Shown here piece by piece: positions 55,816-63,754 of a stretch of 64,000 nucleotides of DNA. The first letter of the stretch is position 1. Each line of letters starts with the position of its first letter. Made by a program: the position numbers and the translations under genes. Below the pieces are notes generated by a model, which was not told the origin of the DNA, did not search any database, and saw only the letters and a program-made list of their open reading frames with translations. Source of the DNA: Phytopseudomonas punonensis (GTDB lineage: Bacteria; Pseudomonadota; Gammaproteobacteria; Pseudomonadales; Pseudomonadaceae); assembly GCF_900142655.1 (NCBI RefSeq), contig NZ_FRBQ01000002.1, forward strand, positions 256,918 through 320,917, read 5' to 3'.

Positions 55816-56028
55816 ATGGCTAGTCAAACTCTCTCACCTCTATTGCTCCGTTTGCCTGGCGTATGTGCTCTGGTAGGGCTCAGTAAGAGCCAGATATATC
55901 GGTTGATCCGGGCTGGAGAATTTCCTGCTGGTATCTCCCTAGGTGCGAACTCAGTGGCGTGGCCCACCGAGCAAGTCCGTGCCTGGGTGGCAGAAAAGAT
56001 CAGCGCATCTGCTCCTCAACAACCATGA
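55816..56028 (+). CDS. AlpA-family helix-turn-helix regulator
   Basis: A 70-residue protein: LLRLPGVCALVGLSKSQIYRLIRAGEFPAGISLGANSVAWPTEQVRAWVAEKI, the full AlpA/MerR-like pattern with the conserved WP and EI/W residues. Relatives act as excisionases or activators of int genes in P4-like satellites and islands. Its stop is overlapped by the initiator start (ATGA), so the two are translated together. This suggests that excision and replication are switched on jointly (inference). Confidence 0.92.
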   Translation: MASQTLSPLLLRLPGVCALVGLSKSQIYRLIRAGEFPAGISLGANSVAWPTEQVRAWVAEKISASAPQQP

Positions 56029-56909
56029 CTGTAAATGCCTCAATGGCTAGCCTGATGGCCCGGGTGGAGGAAAACAGGAAACGGTCTGTCGCACAGCATA
56101 AAGAGGGTAAGGTCGAGGAGGAGGTTGTCTCACTGCCTAACTGGTCTGATTCCGTACGTCGTGTTCCTAATTTCGCTCTTCGATCAGCGCTCTTTGGTGC
56201 AGTTGCAAAGGGGTATAGACCATATGTTGAGCAGGTAGAAATAAACTCTTTAGGTGGCATCAGTATTTTTTATACAGGAGCGCTACTCGATCAAGGTGAT
56301 CTGGATGTTTGGGAGGCTGTATTGCATATGGCGAGAATGCAGGAGTTGGGCTCGGAGTGCAGAGTGACAGCGTATCGACTTTTAAAAGTCTTAGGCAAAA
56401 CAGATACGGGGAAAAATCGAAAAATCTTAGATAAGCATGTCAGTAGGCTTAAGGCTACTGCATTGCAGGTTAAGGTAGGAAAACATTCATATGAGGGGAG
56501 TTTGTTTCATGACGTCTATCGTGCCCAGAATGACCGTAGTGAACGTTTATACGTGATTCGATTGAATCCAAAGCTTTATGTGCTGTTCAACGGGGATCAG
56601 TACACCGATGTGAACTGGTCTATTCGCCAAGCATTAAATGGAAAGCCGCTTGCGCAATGGGTGCACGGATTCTATTCGACCCATGCAAGGCCCTATGACC
56701 TAAAAGTTGAGACGTTGCATCAGCTATGCGGAAGCCGTGCGGCCTCTTTAACTGACTTCAAAAAGGATCTACGCCGATCCCTCGAGTCTGTCGCGCTGGC
56801 AGCGGCAGTTGCAGGGCAGCCGTTTAGTTATTTTCTAGATGGCAACTTGGTTCGTGTCAAAACCACTCCTAGCACTTCACAGCAGCGTCATTTGGCTAGA
56901 AAGAGCTGA
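56025..56909 (+). CDS. trfA: TrfA-family plasmid replication initiator
   Basis: A 294-residue protein of the TrfA family, which in broad-host-range plasmid RK2 binds iterons and opens the origin. The family pattern is clear: LPNWSDSVRRVPNFALRSALFGAV, ISIFYTGALLDQGDLDVWEAVLHMARMQELG, VTAYRLLKVLGKTDTGKNRKILDKHVSRLKATAL and LNPKLYVLFNGDQYTDVNWSIRQAL. It has two winged-helix-like halves. The N-terminus MTVNASMASLMARVEENRKRSVAQ fits the TrfA opening. It starts inside the AlpA stop. Iterons begin at the base after its stop codon. Confidence 0.88.
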   Translation: MTVNASMASLMARVEENRKRSVAQHKEGKVEEEVVSLPNWSDSVRRVPNFALRSALFGAVAKGYRPYVEQVEINSLGGISIFYTGALLDQGDLDVWEAVLHMARMQELGSECRVTAYRLLKVLGKTDTGKNRKILDKHVSRLKATALQVKVGKHSYEGSLFHDVYRAQNDRSERLYVIRLNPKLYVLFNGDQYTDVNWSIRQALNGKPLAQWVHGFYSTHARPYDLKVETLHQLCGSRAASLTDFKKDLRRSLESVALAAAVAGQPFSYFLDGNLVRVKTTPSTSQQRHLARKS

Positions 56910-57015
56910 TACCGTTCGCACGCCCCTGGACATACCGTTCCAACGCCCCCGGCTACCGTTCCAGCACCCCGTCAATGCCGTTCTGGCGCTCCCGGCGATA
57001 CCGTTCTGGCACTCC
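56910..57015. repeat. Five 17-bp iterons (putative oriV)
   Basis: Tandem direct repeats TACCGTTCNNNCNCCCC start at 56910, 56933, 56954, 56976 and 56999 (periods 23, 21, 22, 23; about two DNA turns). Unit 4 begins TGCCGTTC, and units 4-5 end CTCC rather than CCCC. RK2 iterons are also 17 bp with about 22-bp period. The array lies directly behind the TrfA-like gene and just before an AT-rich stretch with three TAATCA hexamers. Confidence 0.85.
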
Positions 57016-57088
57016 CTAGAATCGACTACCAAAATAGCTCTCCAGCTCAGTAGCGGTAGGTGGTTCAGAGATTCCAGCTGCAAGGCAC

Positions 57089-57115
57089 TAATCAGTTTTT
57101 AATCAATTCTAATCA
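57089..57115. other. AT-rich TAATCA hexamers, possible DNA-unwinding element
   Basis: TAATCA occurs at 57089, 57100 and 57110 (periods 11 and 10, one per helical turn) in a locally AT-rich patch 74 bases after the last iteron. This is the position and phasing expected of an origin melting region. The patch overlaps the last codons of the minus-strand gene. No DnaA box was recognised. Confidence 0.5.
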
Positions 57116-57452
57116 CTGCCGTTGCAGCAATGTCATCGCAACGGGCAAGCGCTGCGTCTCGCTCTTGGTCAGCGATAGAAAGCATCACTCTAAGGTTCTC
57201 AATCTCAAAGCGATGATCCGTAGCCACGGCAGCCATCCTGTCGAGATGCTGCTGCTCGATTTCCTCAATTTCTGAGCAATGTTCTTGGCGCAATGCGTTC
57301 TGACGAGCCACGCTGGCATCGAGGACGGCAGCAAGCTTTACTCTTGTTTTCCTACCTTCAATTAGTAGCAACACCAGTACACCAATCACAACCAGAAGCG
57401 CGCCAGTCCCAAACAGCAAACTGCTATTGATCCAAATGGGGTCAATTTTCAA
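57099..57452 (-). CDS. Hypothetical membrane-anchored coiled-coil protein
   Basis: A 117-residue protein with one N-terminal span (about 10-31, SSLLFGTGALLVVIGVLVLLLI) and then a long charged helix, probably coiled coil (about 38-105, LRQEHCSEIEEIEQQHLDRMAAV). It uses a TTG start overlapping the recombinase stop (TTGA), with GAGGTG about 9 bases upstream, so it is coupled to the recombinase. Its end reaches into the AT-rich origin patch. Function unknown. Confidence 0.7.
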   Translation of the reverse strand: MKIDPIWINSSLLFGTGALLVVIGVLVLLLIEGRKTRVKLAAVLDASVARQNALRQEHCSEIEEIEQQHLDRMAAVATDHRFEIENLRVMLSIADQERDAALARCDDIAATAVIRID

Positions 57453-58345
57453 CGTAGATACACCTCAGTGATTTCAGGGCGGAAATGGCCCATTTCCTGC
57501 GATACCACCGTCAAGGCCTCCCTTCGCGTGAGGTGGCGCTGCAACATAGCCATTCGTTCCTGGGCATATGTATGCCGTAACCCGTGCGCGCCGTTTGACC
57601 AGCCGAGCGCTGACTTGGAAGCGGCGCCCACGCTTTTACTCCAGGGCTGGCCACCTCCAATTCCGTAAAATTGGTGGTAGTTGATGCCACGATCACTAAC
57701 GATTCGTGGCTCTGCTAGCCGCGTCCGCTCTAGCCGTTGGGCTAGGGGAGTCGGAATTCGCACCTCGCGGACAAGGCCGCCTTTGCCATGGACGGTATAG
57801 CTAATCGTCGTCGCACGAGTTCCTAGGAATTTCATTCCATGAGCAGGGCGTTTATCCGGTACACGCTGGTGCGTTCTGCGGAGTCCTAGCAGTTCGTGAG
57901 CACGGAGGCCGGCAGCATGTGCGATTTCCGTGGCAAGCGCATTGTGCGGTGCTTGGCGAGATGCGATCGATAGCACTTGCTCGCGGTTATATGCCCTGGA
58001 CTGATCAGCTAGGCGGCGCCCCTCCGTAGCCGAGCTTTTGATGACCTCAAGCGTTTGACCTGGTAAGAGCTGGTGAGTGACGTGCGTCATCATCGCCTGA
58101 AGAGCCTGGCGCTCCATGTCGAGAGTTTTTTGGCCAACCTCTGGTGCACGGCGCTGGAGATAGTCTCGGGCGCGGCTAGCTGTCATCTCTCGGAGGCTAC
58201 CCAACCGGTGTTCCTGAAGGTAGGCGGTGATTTGTACCAGGCGTTGTTCGTAGTTTCGAACCGTACCGATTGAGCGGATATGTGTACCTTGAAGCCGCTT
58301 CATCACAGACGCGGCCTGTTTCGCAGGCTTGGCAAACTTAGCCAC
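57449..58345 (-). CDS. Second tyrosine recombinase (Integrase_1 type)
   Basis: A 298-residue tyrosine recombinase unlike the P4-type integrase. The N-terminal SAM-like core-binding domain is about 15-110, and the catalytic part has Arg in HAAGLRAHELLGLRR, HxxR in AHGLRHTYAQERM, a later His in QEMGHFRPEI and Tyr in TEVYLR at the very C-terminus. Relatives occur in plasmids and integrative elements. It follows a small HTH gene (8-base overlap) and precedes the coiled-coil gene, so the three form one minus-strand operon. It could resolve dimers or move a sub-element. Confidence 0.85.
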   Translation of the reverse strand: MAKFAKPAKQAASVMKRLQGTHIRSIGTVRNYEQRLVQITAYLQEHRLGSLREMTASRARDYLQRRAPEVGQKTLDMERQALQAMMTHVTHQLLPGQTLEVIKSSATEGRRLADQSRAYNREQVLSIASRQAPHNALATEIAHAAGLRAHELLGLRRTHQRVPDKRPAHGMKFLGTRATTISYTVHGKGGLVREVRIPTPLAQRLERTRLAEPRIVSDRGINYHQFYGIGGGQPWSKSVGAASKSALGWSNGAHGLRHTYAQERMAMLQRHLTRREALTVVSQEMGHFRPEITEVYLR

Positions 58346-58580
58346 TTTGGCGGTTTCGATGTAGCCAGCGATACACGGTTGAGCGTTGTATCCTGATGCC
58401 TTTCTCAGCTACCCAGCGTTGCAGCTCGCTGCCATTGCAACCTGCTGAATCGAGCTGTAGAAGCTCGAATTTGTAGTTGTCCAGCAATGAGCGACGCTGA
58501 GCGTAGGTTCGGGGTTTTCTCCGAATCCGAGTCTCGGCTTTGAGGCGTGCAGTAATGCTGTGCGCATCGAATTCGCTCAT
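58338..58580 (-). CDS. Small helix-turn-helix protein
   Basis: An 80-residue basic protein starting MSEFDAHSITARLKAETRIR, with a C-terminal helix-turn-helix: LLDNYKFELLQLDSAGCNGSELQRWVAEKGIRIQRSTVYRWLHRN. This looks like the small HTH partners placed before recombinases on plasmids. It overlaps the recombinase start by 8 bases. Only a weak ribosome-binding site (GAGAAA) is visible, and the frame is open 20 codons further upstream. Confidence 0.75.
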   Translation of the reverse strand: MSEFDAHSITARLKAETRIRRKPRTYAQRRSLLDNYKFELLQLDSAGCNGSELQRWVAEKGIRIQRSTVYRWLHRNRQSG

Positions 58581-59196
58581 GGGGTTTCTCGATTTCAGTT
58601 TCAGTGTAAGAACTCCTGACCGTTGCCGGTTCAGCGACACACCATCCGTAGACTGGTTCGTTGTGCCTATTCGCCCCCCTTCGCATCAGATGCTGGCGGG
58701 GACTGTTCACGCCTACTCGGAGCCTCCGAGTCAGTTCCTGATTATCAGCTCAGGTGCAGTTGTCACGTTCTGGGTTATTTCTCTCCTACGGTTAGGGTTG
58801 GTGGTTTCCGACGCATAGTCGGCGTTAGGCCGGATACACATGCGATGACGCGGGTGTAGCCGATGGGCGTCTGCTCGCGATGACGCGGGAAGGGCCCACT
58901 ACCATTGTTCCGCCCCATGAATCACACGGATAGTGGAACTGCCGGGCAGTGCGGTTGGTGCCTGATCAGCTTACGAAAATGGGCATGGGCAAACAACGCA
59001 ATGCCGCTGCGTTGTATTTGTTGCGCGAAAAGGAGGTCATCAGGCAAGCCCGCTATGTAGAGCGCCGTTGAGGCGCGTTACATAGCGGGCTTGCAGCCGC
59101 GTATTCGGCCCCCCTTAGCAAGTGCACTGACTTGGGTGGTGAGTGCACGAGGGCATCAGTAGCCTCTCTCTATTCACAGCAAAGGGGGAGGTTAGG
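58581..59196. other. 616-bp non-coding gap between the recombinase operon and the transfer genes
   Basis: No convincing gene on either strand. It must hold the promoter of the minus-strand HTH-recombinase operon and, beyond the hairpin at 59044-59094, the leader of the plus-strand transfer pair. I saw no nic-site motif I could name. Confidence 0.5.
59044..59094. other. 51-bp hairpin with perfect 16-bp arms
   Basis: GCAAGCCCGCTATGTA (59044-59059) is the exact reverse complement of TACATAGCGGGCTTGC (59079-59094). Inside, GCGCC (59062-59066) pairs with GGCGC (59072-59076), leaving a 5-base loop. There is no T-run. It could be a terminator, a single-strand origin or a transfer-associated structure. 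Confidence 0.75.
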
Positions 59197-59514
59197 ATGA
59201 TCGGAACAACGATATTTTGCGCAGCACAAAGGCACATGCCGGCGGTCACCAAGTGGCTAGGCTGGGCTGGTTTACTGCTGGGCCCTGTGCTCGGGGTGAT
59301 GCACGTTACGGCGATGCTTTTGATGCCAACTGCATACGGCCGTCCAGCGCTTGAGCAATACGATGTACTGCAGCGAACGGGGAATCTGCTGGCTGCACCA
59401 CTCGCTCAGTACCTCATCACAATCGGGTTCGCCCTGTGCCTGCTGTGGTTCTCGGTATGGGGCTTACGCCTCGTGCTGATCGCATACAGTCGCCTCGCGG
59501 GGCGTTTCAAATGA
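59197..59514 (+). CDS. Small membrane protein upstream of the TraG-like gene
   Basis: A 105-residue protein with two spans (about 22-42, WLGWAGLLLGPVLGVMHVTAMLL; about 68-97, PLAQYLITIGFALCLLWFSVWGLRLVLI). GGGGAGG lies just before the ATG at 59197. Its stop overlaps the next start (ATGA). By position it resembles the small membrane proteins paired with TraG-like proteins in integrative conjugative elements; no family name is assigned. Confidence 0.7.
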   Translation: MIGTTIFCAAQRHMPAVTKWLGWAGLLLGPVLGVMHVTAMLLMPTAYGRPALEQYDVLQRTGNLLAAPLAQYLITIGFALCLLWFSVWGLRLVLIAYSRLAGRFK

Positions 59515-61457
59515 GTGCCTCCGCTACACCAGAGGGTTATGCAGGTTTCGGCTGGATTTTTGCGATCTGGGAGGACGTAGGCGTCACGTTGCTGGCGGCA
59601 ACAGAGCCAATTTTCATTGCGCTCAACAACAGCAGCAGCGGGCTCGTATTCGGTGTGGGGGTTCTTTGGCTGTTCATGATCCTGCTACGAGTCGCTGATG
59701 GTGGGATCGCTCGCGGCATTGTGGGCGGGTTTGTGATCTTTTTCATGATGCTGCTGGGGATGAGCCCAGCTGTAGTTCAACTGCCCAGTGGCGTCTCCGT
59801 CACGCTCATCGACGCACAGGCCACGACGCTCAGAGCTGCGATGGCCGTGCATAAAATCTACCGCTCTGCGCTCGACGGTGTGCTGAGTGAGCACACCATT
59901 GCCGGGTCGATAGTGCCTGCGCAGGCGGCAGTGGACGATATAGCCGCGCGAGGTGCGCAGATTTATCAGGGTACTGATCTCGCGAGGCTCATCCAGGATT
60001 ACAACGCCAGCTGTGCGCCCGACCGAGCGGAGCTGGTAGGTGCCAATCACGGCTCGAAAATTGAGGCGATGCATGCGGTTGGCCTCATCGGGGGCGGCGG
60101 GCTTGGTATTCCAGATGAGCAGATTGGTCTGATAGCTCAAGCACGCGCGGCTGGAGGCGGTATTGCAACCTATATGACCGGATCAAAGAAGGAAAACGGC
60201 GGTTGGTTGAATTACCTTCTGGGTGGTGGTGCCGCCAGGCGTGGGCTTGAGCAGGCGCTCGACCTTGGAGCGATTCAGTCACGCCGTGAGGCCGGGATTG
60301 CTGCCTTGGAAAGCGCTGGCCCATTCATGGGCGGGCGCTATGCATTGCCAACTAAGACGCATTGGACGGCGCTCTTCTCAGGGCAGCCAGACGCGTCGCC
60401 CTCATACCTACCTATCACCCTGATGCCTGGGCAGACGTCGCAGCTGGTCGGTGACGATAACCAAGCCATCATGTTTCAACCCCGCAACTGCGTAGAGGCG
60501 TACAGGATTGCTCAGTTGGGGGCCGAGCAGGCCTATCTAGCGCTGGGCGAGGCAGGCGGAACGATTGCAGGAGGGCAGCGAGTAAGCGCTGAGGTAGGTG
60601 CCGTGAGTACAGCTGTGGCGTGGCAACGATTCATGGCCCGTTCACTGGAGAGGACGACGGGGCTGTCATCTGAAGGCGCGGCGGTAGGTGCAGGGATTCT
60701 CGCTAGTGTTCAGATGGCCAAGGATCTCAGCGGCTGGCTGGATTTGCAGACGCTATTACCGGGATACGTTCTCCTGTCCGCCTGGTTATTCTGGATCGTA
60801 TTGCTTGCCGCACCTTTAGCACTACTGCTGGCACCGCTGCGAGGTATGGGCGTTCTGGTGAGCTGGGTATCGCTGCTGTTTTTCCCAGTTATTTCGATGC
60901 TTTTTGCGCATGCGCTGATCGTCGCTGTTTCTCTGGTCATGGCGTCTGTCGCCATTGGCCAAGCAGCAGCTGCTAGCGGCTGGTCAGGATCGGGAGCAGA
61001 TTTCGAGGCCGTGCGTGGATTCATGGGCGCAATTGCGGCCATGCTGCTGGCCATCACAACTTGGATAGCATCGAGCCTGACAGGTGTTTCTCTAGGCGGT
61101 TTAGCAGGTAGTCTCACTGGCGCAATGGCCACCGCTACCGGGGTTGGCGGCTTCGCTGCACGTGCTGTCGGAACTGTTGTGGCACTCAGCCGACTCGGTG
61201 CTTTAGGTGCTGCGGGAGGAAGAGGGCGAGGTCACGGTGGACGGGGTGGTGGTTCGCCATCTCCACGCCCAGTGCCACCTAGTCCGCAAGGTACAAGCGA
61301 GGCACCTCGGTACAATTCTGCATCTACCTCCAGCATTCCCAGCAGTGTGGCCAGAGCCTATTGGCCTACTGTGCCTAACCCATCAAAAGGCAATCGGGAA
61401 AGTCGAAAACCGCTAGTACCCCCAAAACAATCACCTCCGGACAAACCGCTTGAGTGA
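59511..61457 (+). CDS. TraG N-terminal-like conjugation membrane protein
   Basis: A 648-residue inner-membrane protein. Three spans lie near the N-terminus (about 15-90) and four or more at about 415-570, flanking a periplasmic-sized loop (about 90-410). The tail (about 570-648) is Gly/Pro/Ser-rich and disordered. LPSGVSVTLIDAQATTLRAAM and the overall layout resemble TraG N-terminal mating-pair proteins of integrative conjugative elements. The match is moderate. No VirB4, VirD4 or relaxase gene is in the window, so it is either the edge of a transfer module or a remnant. Confidence 0.6.
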   Translation: MSASATPEGYAGFGWIFAIWEDVGVTLLAATEPIFIALNNSSSGLVFGVGVLWLFMILLRVADGGIARGIVGGFVIFFMMLLGMSPAVVQLPSGVSVTLIDAQATTLRAAMAVHKIYRSALDGVLSEHTIAGSIVPAQAAVDDIAARGAQIYQGTDLARLIQDYNASCAPDRAELVGANHGSKIEAMHAVGLIGGGGLGIPDEQIGLIAQARAAGGGIATYMTGSKKENGGWLNYLLGGGAARRGLEQALDLGAIQSRREAGIAALESAGPFMGGRYALPTKTHWTALFSGQPDASPSYLPITLMPGQTSQLVGDDNQAIMFQPRNCVEAYRIAQLGAEQAYLALGEAGGTIAGGQRVSAEVGAVSTAVAWQRFMARSLERTTGLSSEGAAVGAGILASVQMAKDLSGWLDLQTLLPGYVLLSAWLFWIVLLAAPLALLLAPLRGMGVLVSWVSLLFFPVISMLFAHALIVAVSLVMASVAIGQAAAASGWSGSGADFEAVRGFMGAIAAMLLAITTWIASSLTGVSLGGLAGSLTGAMATATGVGGFAARAVGTVVALSRLGALGAAGGRGRGHGGRGGGSPSPRPVPPSPQGTSEAPRYNSASTSSIPSSVARAYWPTVPNPSKGNRESRKPLVPPKQSPPDKPLE

Positions 61458-62026
61458 GCTGGTGCTGAGTGTTATTCGCTTGAGAATGCGCAGTGCCAGT
61501 GATCCTGGTTGATTGATTGGGCGCGTGAGGCTGTGTGTAGGTATCCCGACATCCTCAGCCTCACCAGCCTACCTCTGTGGGTGGCCCTCTGCCCTGTGGC
61601 GAGTATAACGGCTAGCCGCTGGTAAGTAATGTTTGGCTGTCAGTTGTCGTCGTCGATACTCATTAGAAATCACACAAAAACCACTGAAAAACCTTCAGCG
61701 TAATTTCTGAGATCAACAGGTGATCTCTGGGAATCGTTTTCTTGCCGGCCAGTTTCCATCGCCAGCATTTTTGACATCTTCGCGAATCGTCCTGGTGGCA
61801 CAGCCGTTCACTGATATCACCGCGCGCTTCGCCGGCGAGTACTCATGCAATCAATGCCGCTCCATCGTCGTTCACTAGATTGCCATGGCGGTTCACTGGC
61901 ATTCCAAGAAAATGGCCGCGACCGCCCGGAATCCCAGATTGAGAGCTGACGATTTTTTCCCGAGTCTCGATGACACCTACCATTTCACGGTTAGCGTCTG
62001 CCCCTCTAATGAATCGGAGGTGTGAG
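61458..62026. other. 569-bp gap without a supported gene
   Basis: Short frames on both strands (one minus-strand frame at 61843-62169) overlap the real small genes downstream and lack start signals. CACACAAAAACCACTGAAAAACC (about 61671-61693) is A-rich. No terminator or repeat of note was seen. Confidence 0.45.
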
Positions 62027-62188
62027 ATGAAGCAGTTGATGATGACGATTTTCTTCGCGGGGCTTGGTTTCTGGATTGGCACCCACCGCCTCGTGCCACT
62101 GTGGCTCATCGTGGTGATGGGAGGGCTTGGCGTCGTGTGCTGGCTGGTAGCGGAGTGGATGGAGCGCAAAGATAGGCGCGAACCATGA
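62027..62188 (+). CDS. Small membrane protein
   Basis: A 53-residue protein, almost entirely two hydrophobic helices (LMMTIFFAGLGFWIGTHRLVPLWLIVVMGGLGVVCWLVAEWM) with a charged tail (ERKDRREP). GGAGGTG lies 4 bases before GAGATG. The next gene starts inside its stop (ATGA). No family is recognised. Confidence 0.7.
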   Translation: MKQLMMTIFFAGLGFWIGTHRLVPLWLIVVMGGLGVVCWLVAEWMERKDRREP

Positions 62189-62400
62189 TTCGCGCAGACC
62201 TGAATGACCTAGTGGTTGTCAGCTGCCTTTTTCCGCGCTGGCAGTGGTCGTTGTCCCCGACTCGAGATGTGCTTGTTGCTAGAGACGGAGTGGTGTTGAG
62301 GATTTATTGGATGCCTGTCTTGCTGAGGCTTGATCCGTTACGTGCTGACCTATTCGTTTCTGAGCTAAATGGTCAGCAGGCGGCAGTGATGGCAAAATGA
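62185..62400 (+). CDS. Hypothetical protein coupled to the small membrane protein
   Basis: A 71-residue protein, MIRADLNDLVVVSCLFPRWQWSLSP..., with a beta-rich look, no signal and two short repeats of hydrophobic strands. It overlaps the previous stop by 4 bases, so the pair is translationally coupled. Function unknown. Confidence 0.65.
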   Translation: MIRADLNDLVVVSCLFPRWQWSLSPTRDVLVARDGVVLRIYWMPVLLRLDPLRADLFVSELNGQQAAVMAK

Positions 62401-62491
62401 CTCTGCGGCATGCCGCTTTGGCCGCTGCCAGACACAAGTGTTCTCTCACGATGCCAGGAATGAGGCGTCATTCATCGAAAGAAAGGATGTT

Positions 62492-63310
62492 ATGCGTATT
62501 CTATTAAAGTCAGTTGTTGTCGCGCTTGCCGGCATAGCACTTGTTGCTTGTGCAGATGAGGATTTTACCGGAGCCTATCGCTTTAAGGATTCAAACTTGA
62601 AGGGACCGATGGTTCTAAATATTCATGGCGAGGAAGCAGAACTTTTCGGAGACTACGGAAAGGACGGTATCCGGCCTCTTGGGAAAATGCGTGTGTCCGT
62701 AAAAGACGGAAAGCTTCTTCTCGATGACGTGAATAGCTCTTTGCGATTAGCCATGAAACGTAATGTCGATGAGCGCAGTCTTGACTGTCTTAATTGTAAA
62801 GTGCTCGGCATGAAAACAGATGAGCACGTTTGGCAGTATGACCCTAAAGGGCCATATGACGTTGACGAGTTGCTTAAGGAACAAGCTCGCAAACGTGAAG
62901 AGGCAATGAATGCAGAGCTGGAAAGAGTTCGTGATGAGGCAATGGAGCAGGGCCGTCGGAACTCCGAAGCTCCAAAGCTAACGCCTTATGAGGGTGATTG
63001 GGTGTATCAGCGCACCTCAAAAACTGATCCGCTAATCATTATGGGTATTTGGCGTGAGAAGCAGATCAGGGTTTGGACGTTCGACTTCGCCAGCTTCAAC
63101 CCACGTGGGAAGAAAACGCCAGGTTTCGAGGTGGCTGATGCTGGGTTGAGGATTGGAGAAGAGGGTAATGCTCGTGTTTATACCCTCAGCTCAGACAAGA
63201 ACACATTGACATGTGTGGGCTGCGCAAAGGCTGAGCGCTGGGTTAAGGCCGATCCAAACAAAGACCTCAGTGATCGATATTACGCAAGGAAATTGGCTGG
63301 CAACCACTGA
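62492..63310 (+). CDS. Lipoprotein of two similar halves, each ending in CxxC
   Basis: A 272-residue protein with a lipoprotein signal (VVVALAGIALVAC, lipobox LVAC, cysteine about 20). Two halves look related: TGAYRFKDSNLKGPMVLNI ... DERSLDCLNCKVLG (about 25-110) and EGDWVYQRTSKTDPLIIMG ... DKNTLTCVGCAKAERW (about 165-250), joined by a charged coiled-coil helix (ELLKEQARKREEAMNAELERVRDEAMEQ). The ATG at 62492 has AGAAAGGATG upstream. No family is recognised. The CxxC pairs could bind metal or form disulfides. Confidence 0.8.
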   Translation: MRILLKSVVVALAGIALVACADEDFTGAYRFKDSNLKGPMVLNIHGEEAELFGDYGKDGIRPLGKMRVSVKDGKLLLDDVNSSLRLAMKRNVDERSLDCLNCKVLGMKTDEHVWQYDPKGPYDVDELLKEQARKREEAMNAELERVRDEAMEQGRRNSEAPKLTPYEGDWVYQRTSKTDPLIIMGIWREKQIRVWTFDFASFNPRGKKTPGFEVADAGLRIGEEGNARVYTLSSDKNTLTCVGCAKAERWVKADPNKDLSDRYYARKLAGNH

Positions 63311-63490
63311 GTTGCTCAGTCTATAAGAGCGGGTGCCAAGGTTGTCCTGCTCTTCGTCCGCGAGTTGCGGGTAGTATCTTATAAGTGCAATGCCAGATAG
63401 TTACTCGGATAGTACGCAAAAGTAAATATTATTTTTACTTTGAAGGCTGTCCTTCTTCAGGGACTTGTGGTTTCAAGGTGAAATCTCTAT

Positions 63491-63754
63491 TTACTGAAGG
63501 AGTAGCTCTTTTATCTTGTTCTTGATTTCGCTGGGATCCTCATGGAAGCTATATTTAGATGCATGCGTTTTGTCAGTGTTGTGTCCTAAATAGCTACCAT
63601 GGTAAGAAAAATAATTGTTTTCTATTTTACTAGTCTTTGGTTCTGGGCCGCTAAGTAATGAGTGGAGTTTCTGCAACTGTGTCCTGGTAAAGTAAAAGGT
63701 AAATTTTTTACTATGGTCAATATCGTAGGTGAGTTCTAGCTTTAGTCTTGGCAT
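63491..63754 (-). CDS. Hypothetical 87-residue protein
   Basis: An AT-rich gene for MPRLKLELTYDIDHSKKFTFYFTRTQLQKLHSLLSG..., with a well-placed GGGAG 8 bases before the ATG. It has beta-strand and helix character, no signal and no known family. It is convergent with the lipoprotein gene. Its composition is clearly foreign compared with the first 53 kb. Confidence 0.7.
   Translation of the reverse strand: MPRLKLELTYDIDHSKKFTFYFTRTQLQKLHSLLSGPEPKTSKIENNYFSYHGSYLGHNTDKTHASKYSFHEDPSEIKNKIKELLLQ

Noticed and set aside
58540..58859. Short plus-strand frames in the gap before the transfer genes
   Set aside because: They overlap the start of the minus-strand HTH gene and lack start signals.
61843..62169. 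108-codon minus-strand frame
   Set aside because: Antisense to a better-supported small membrane protein with a strong ribosome-binding site.
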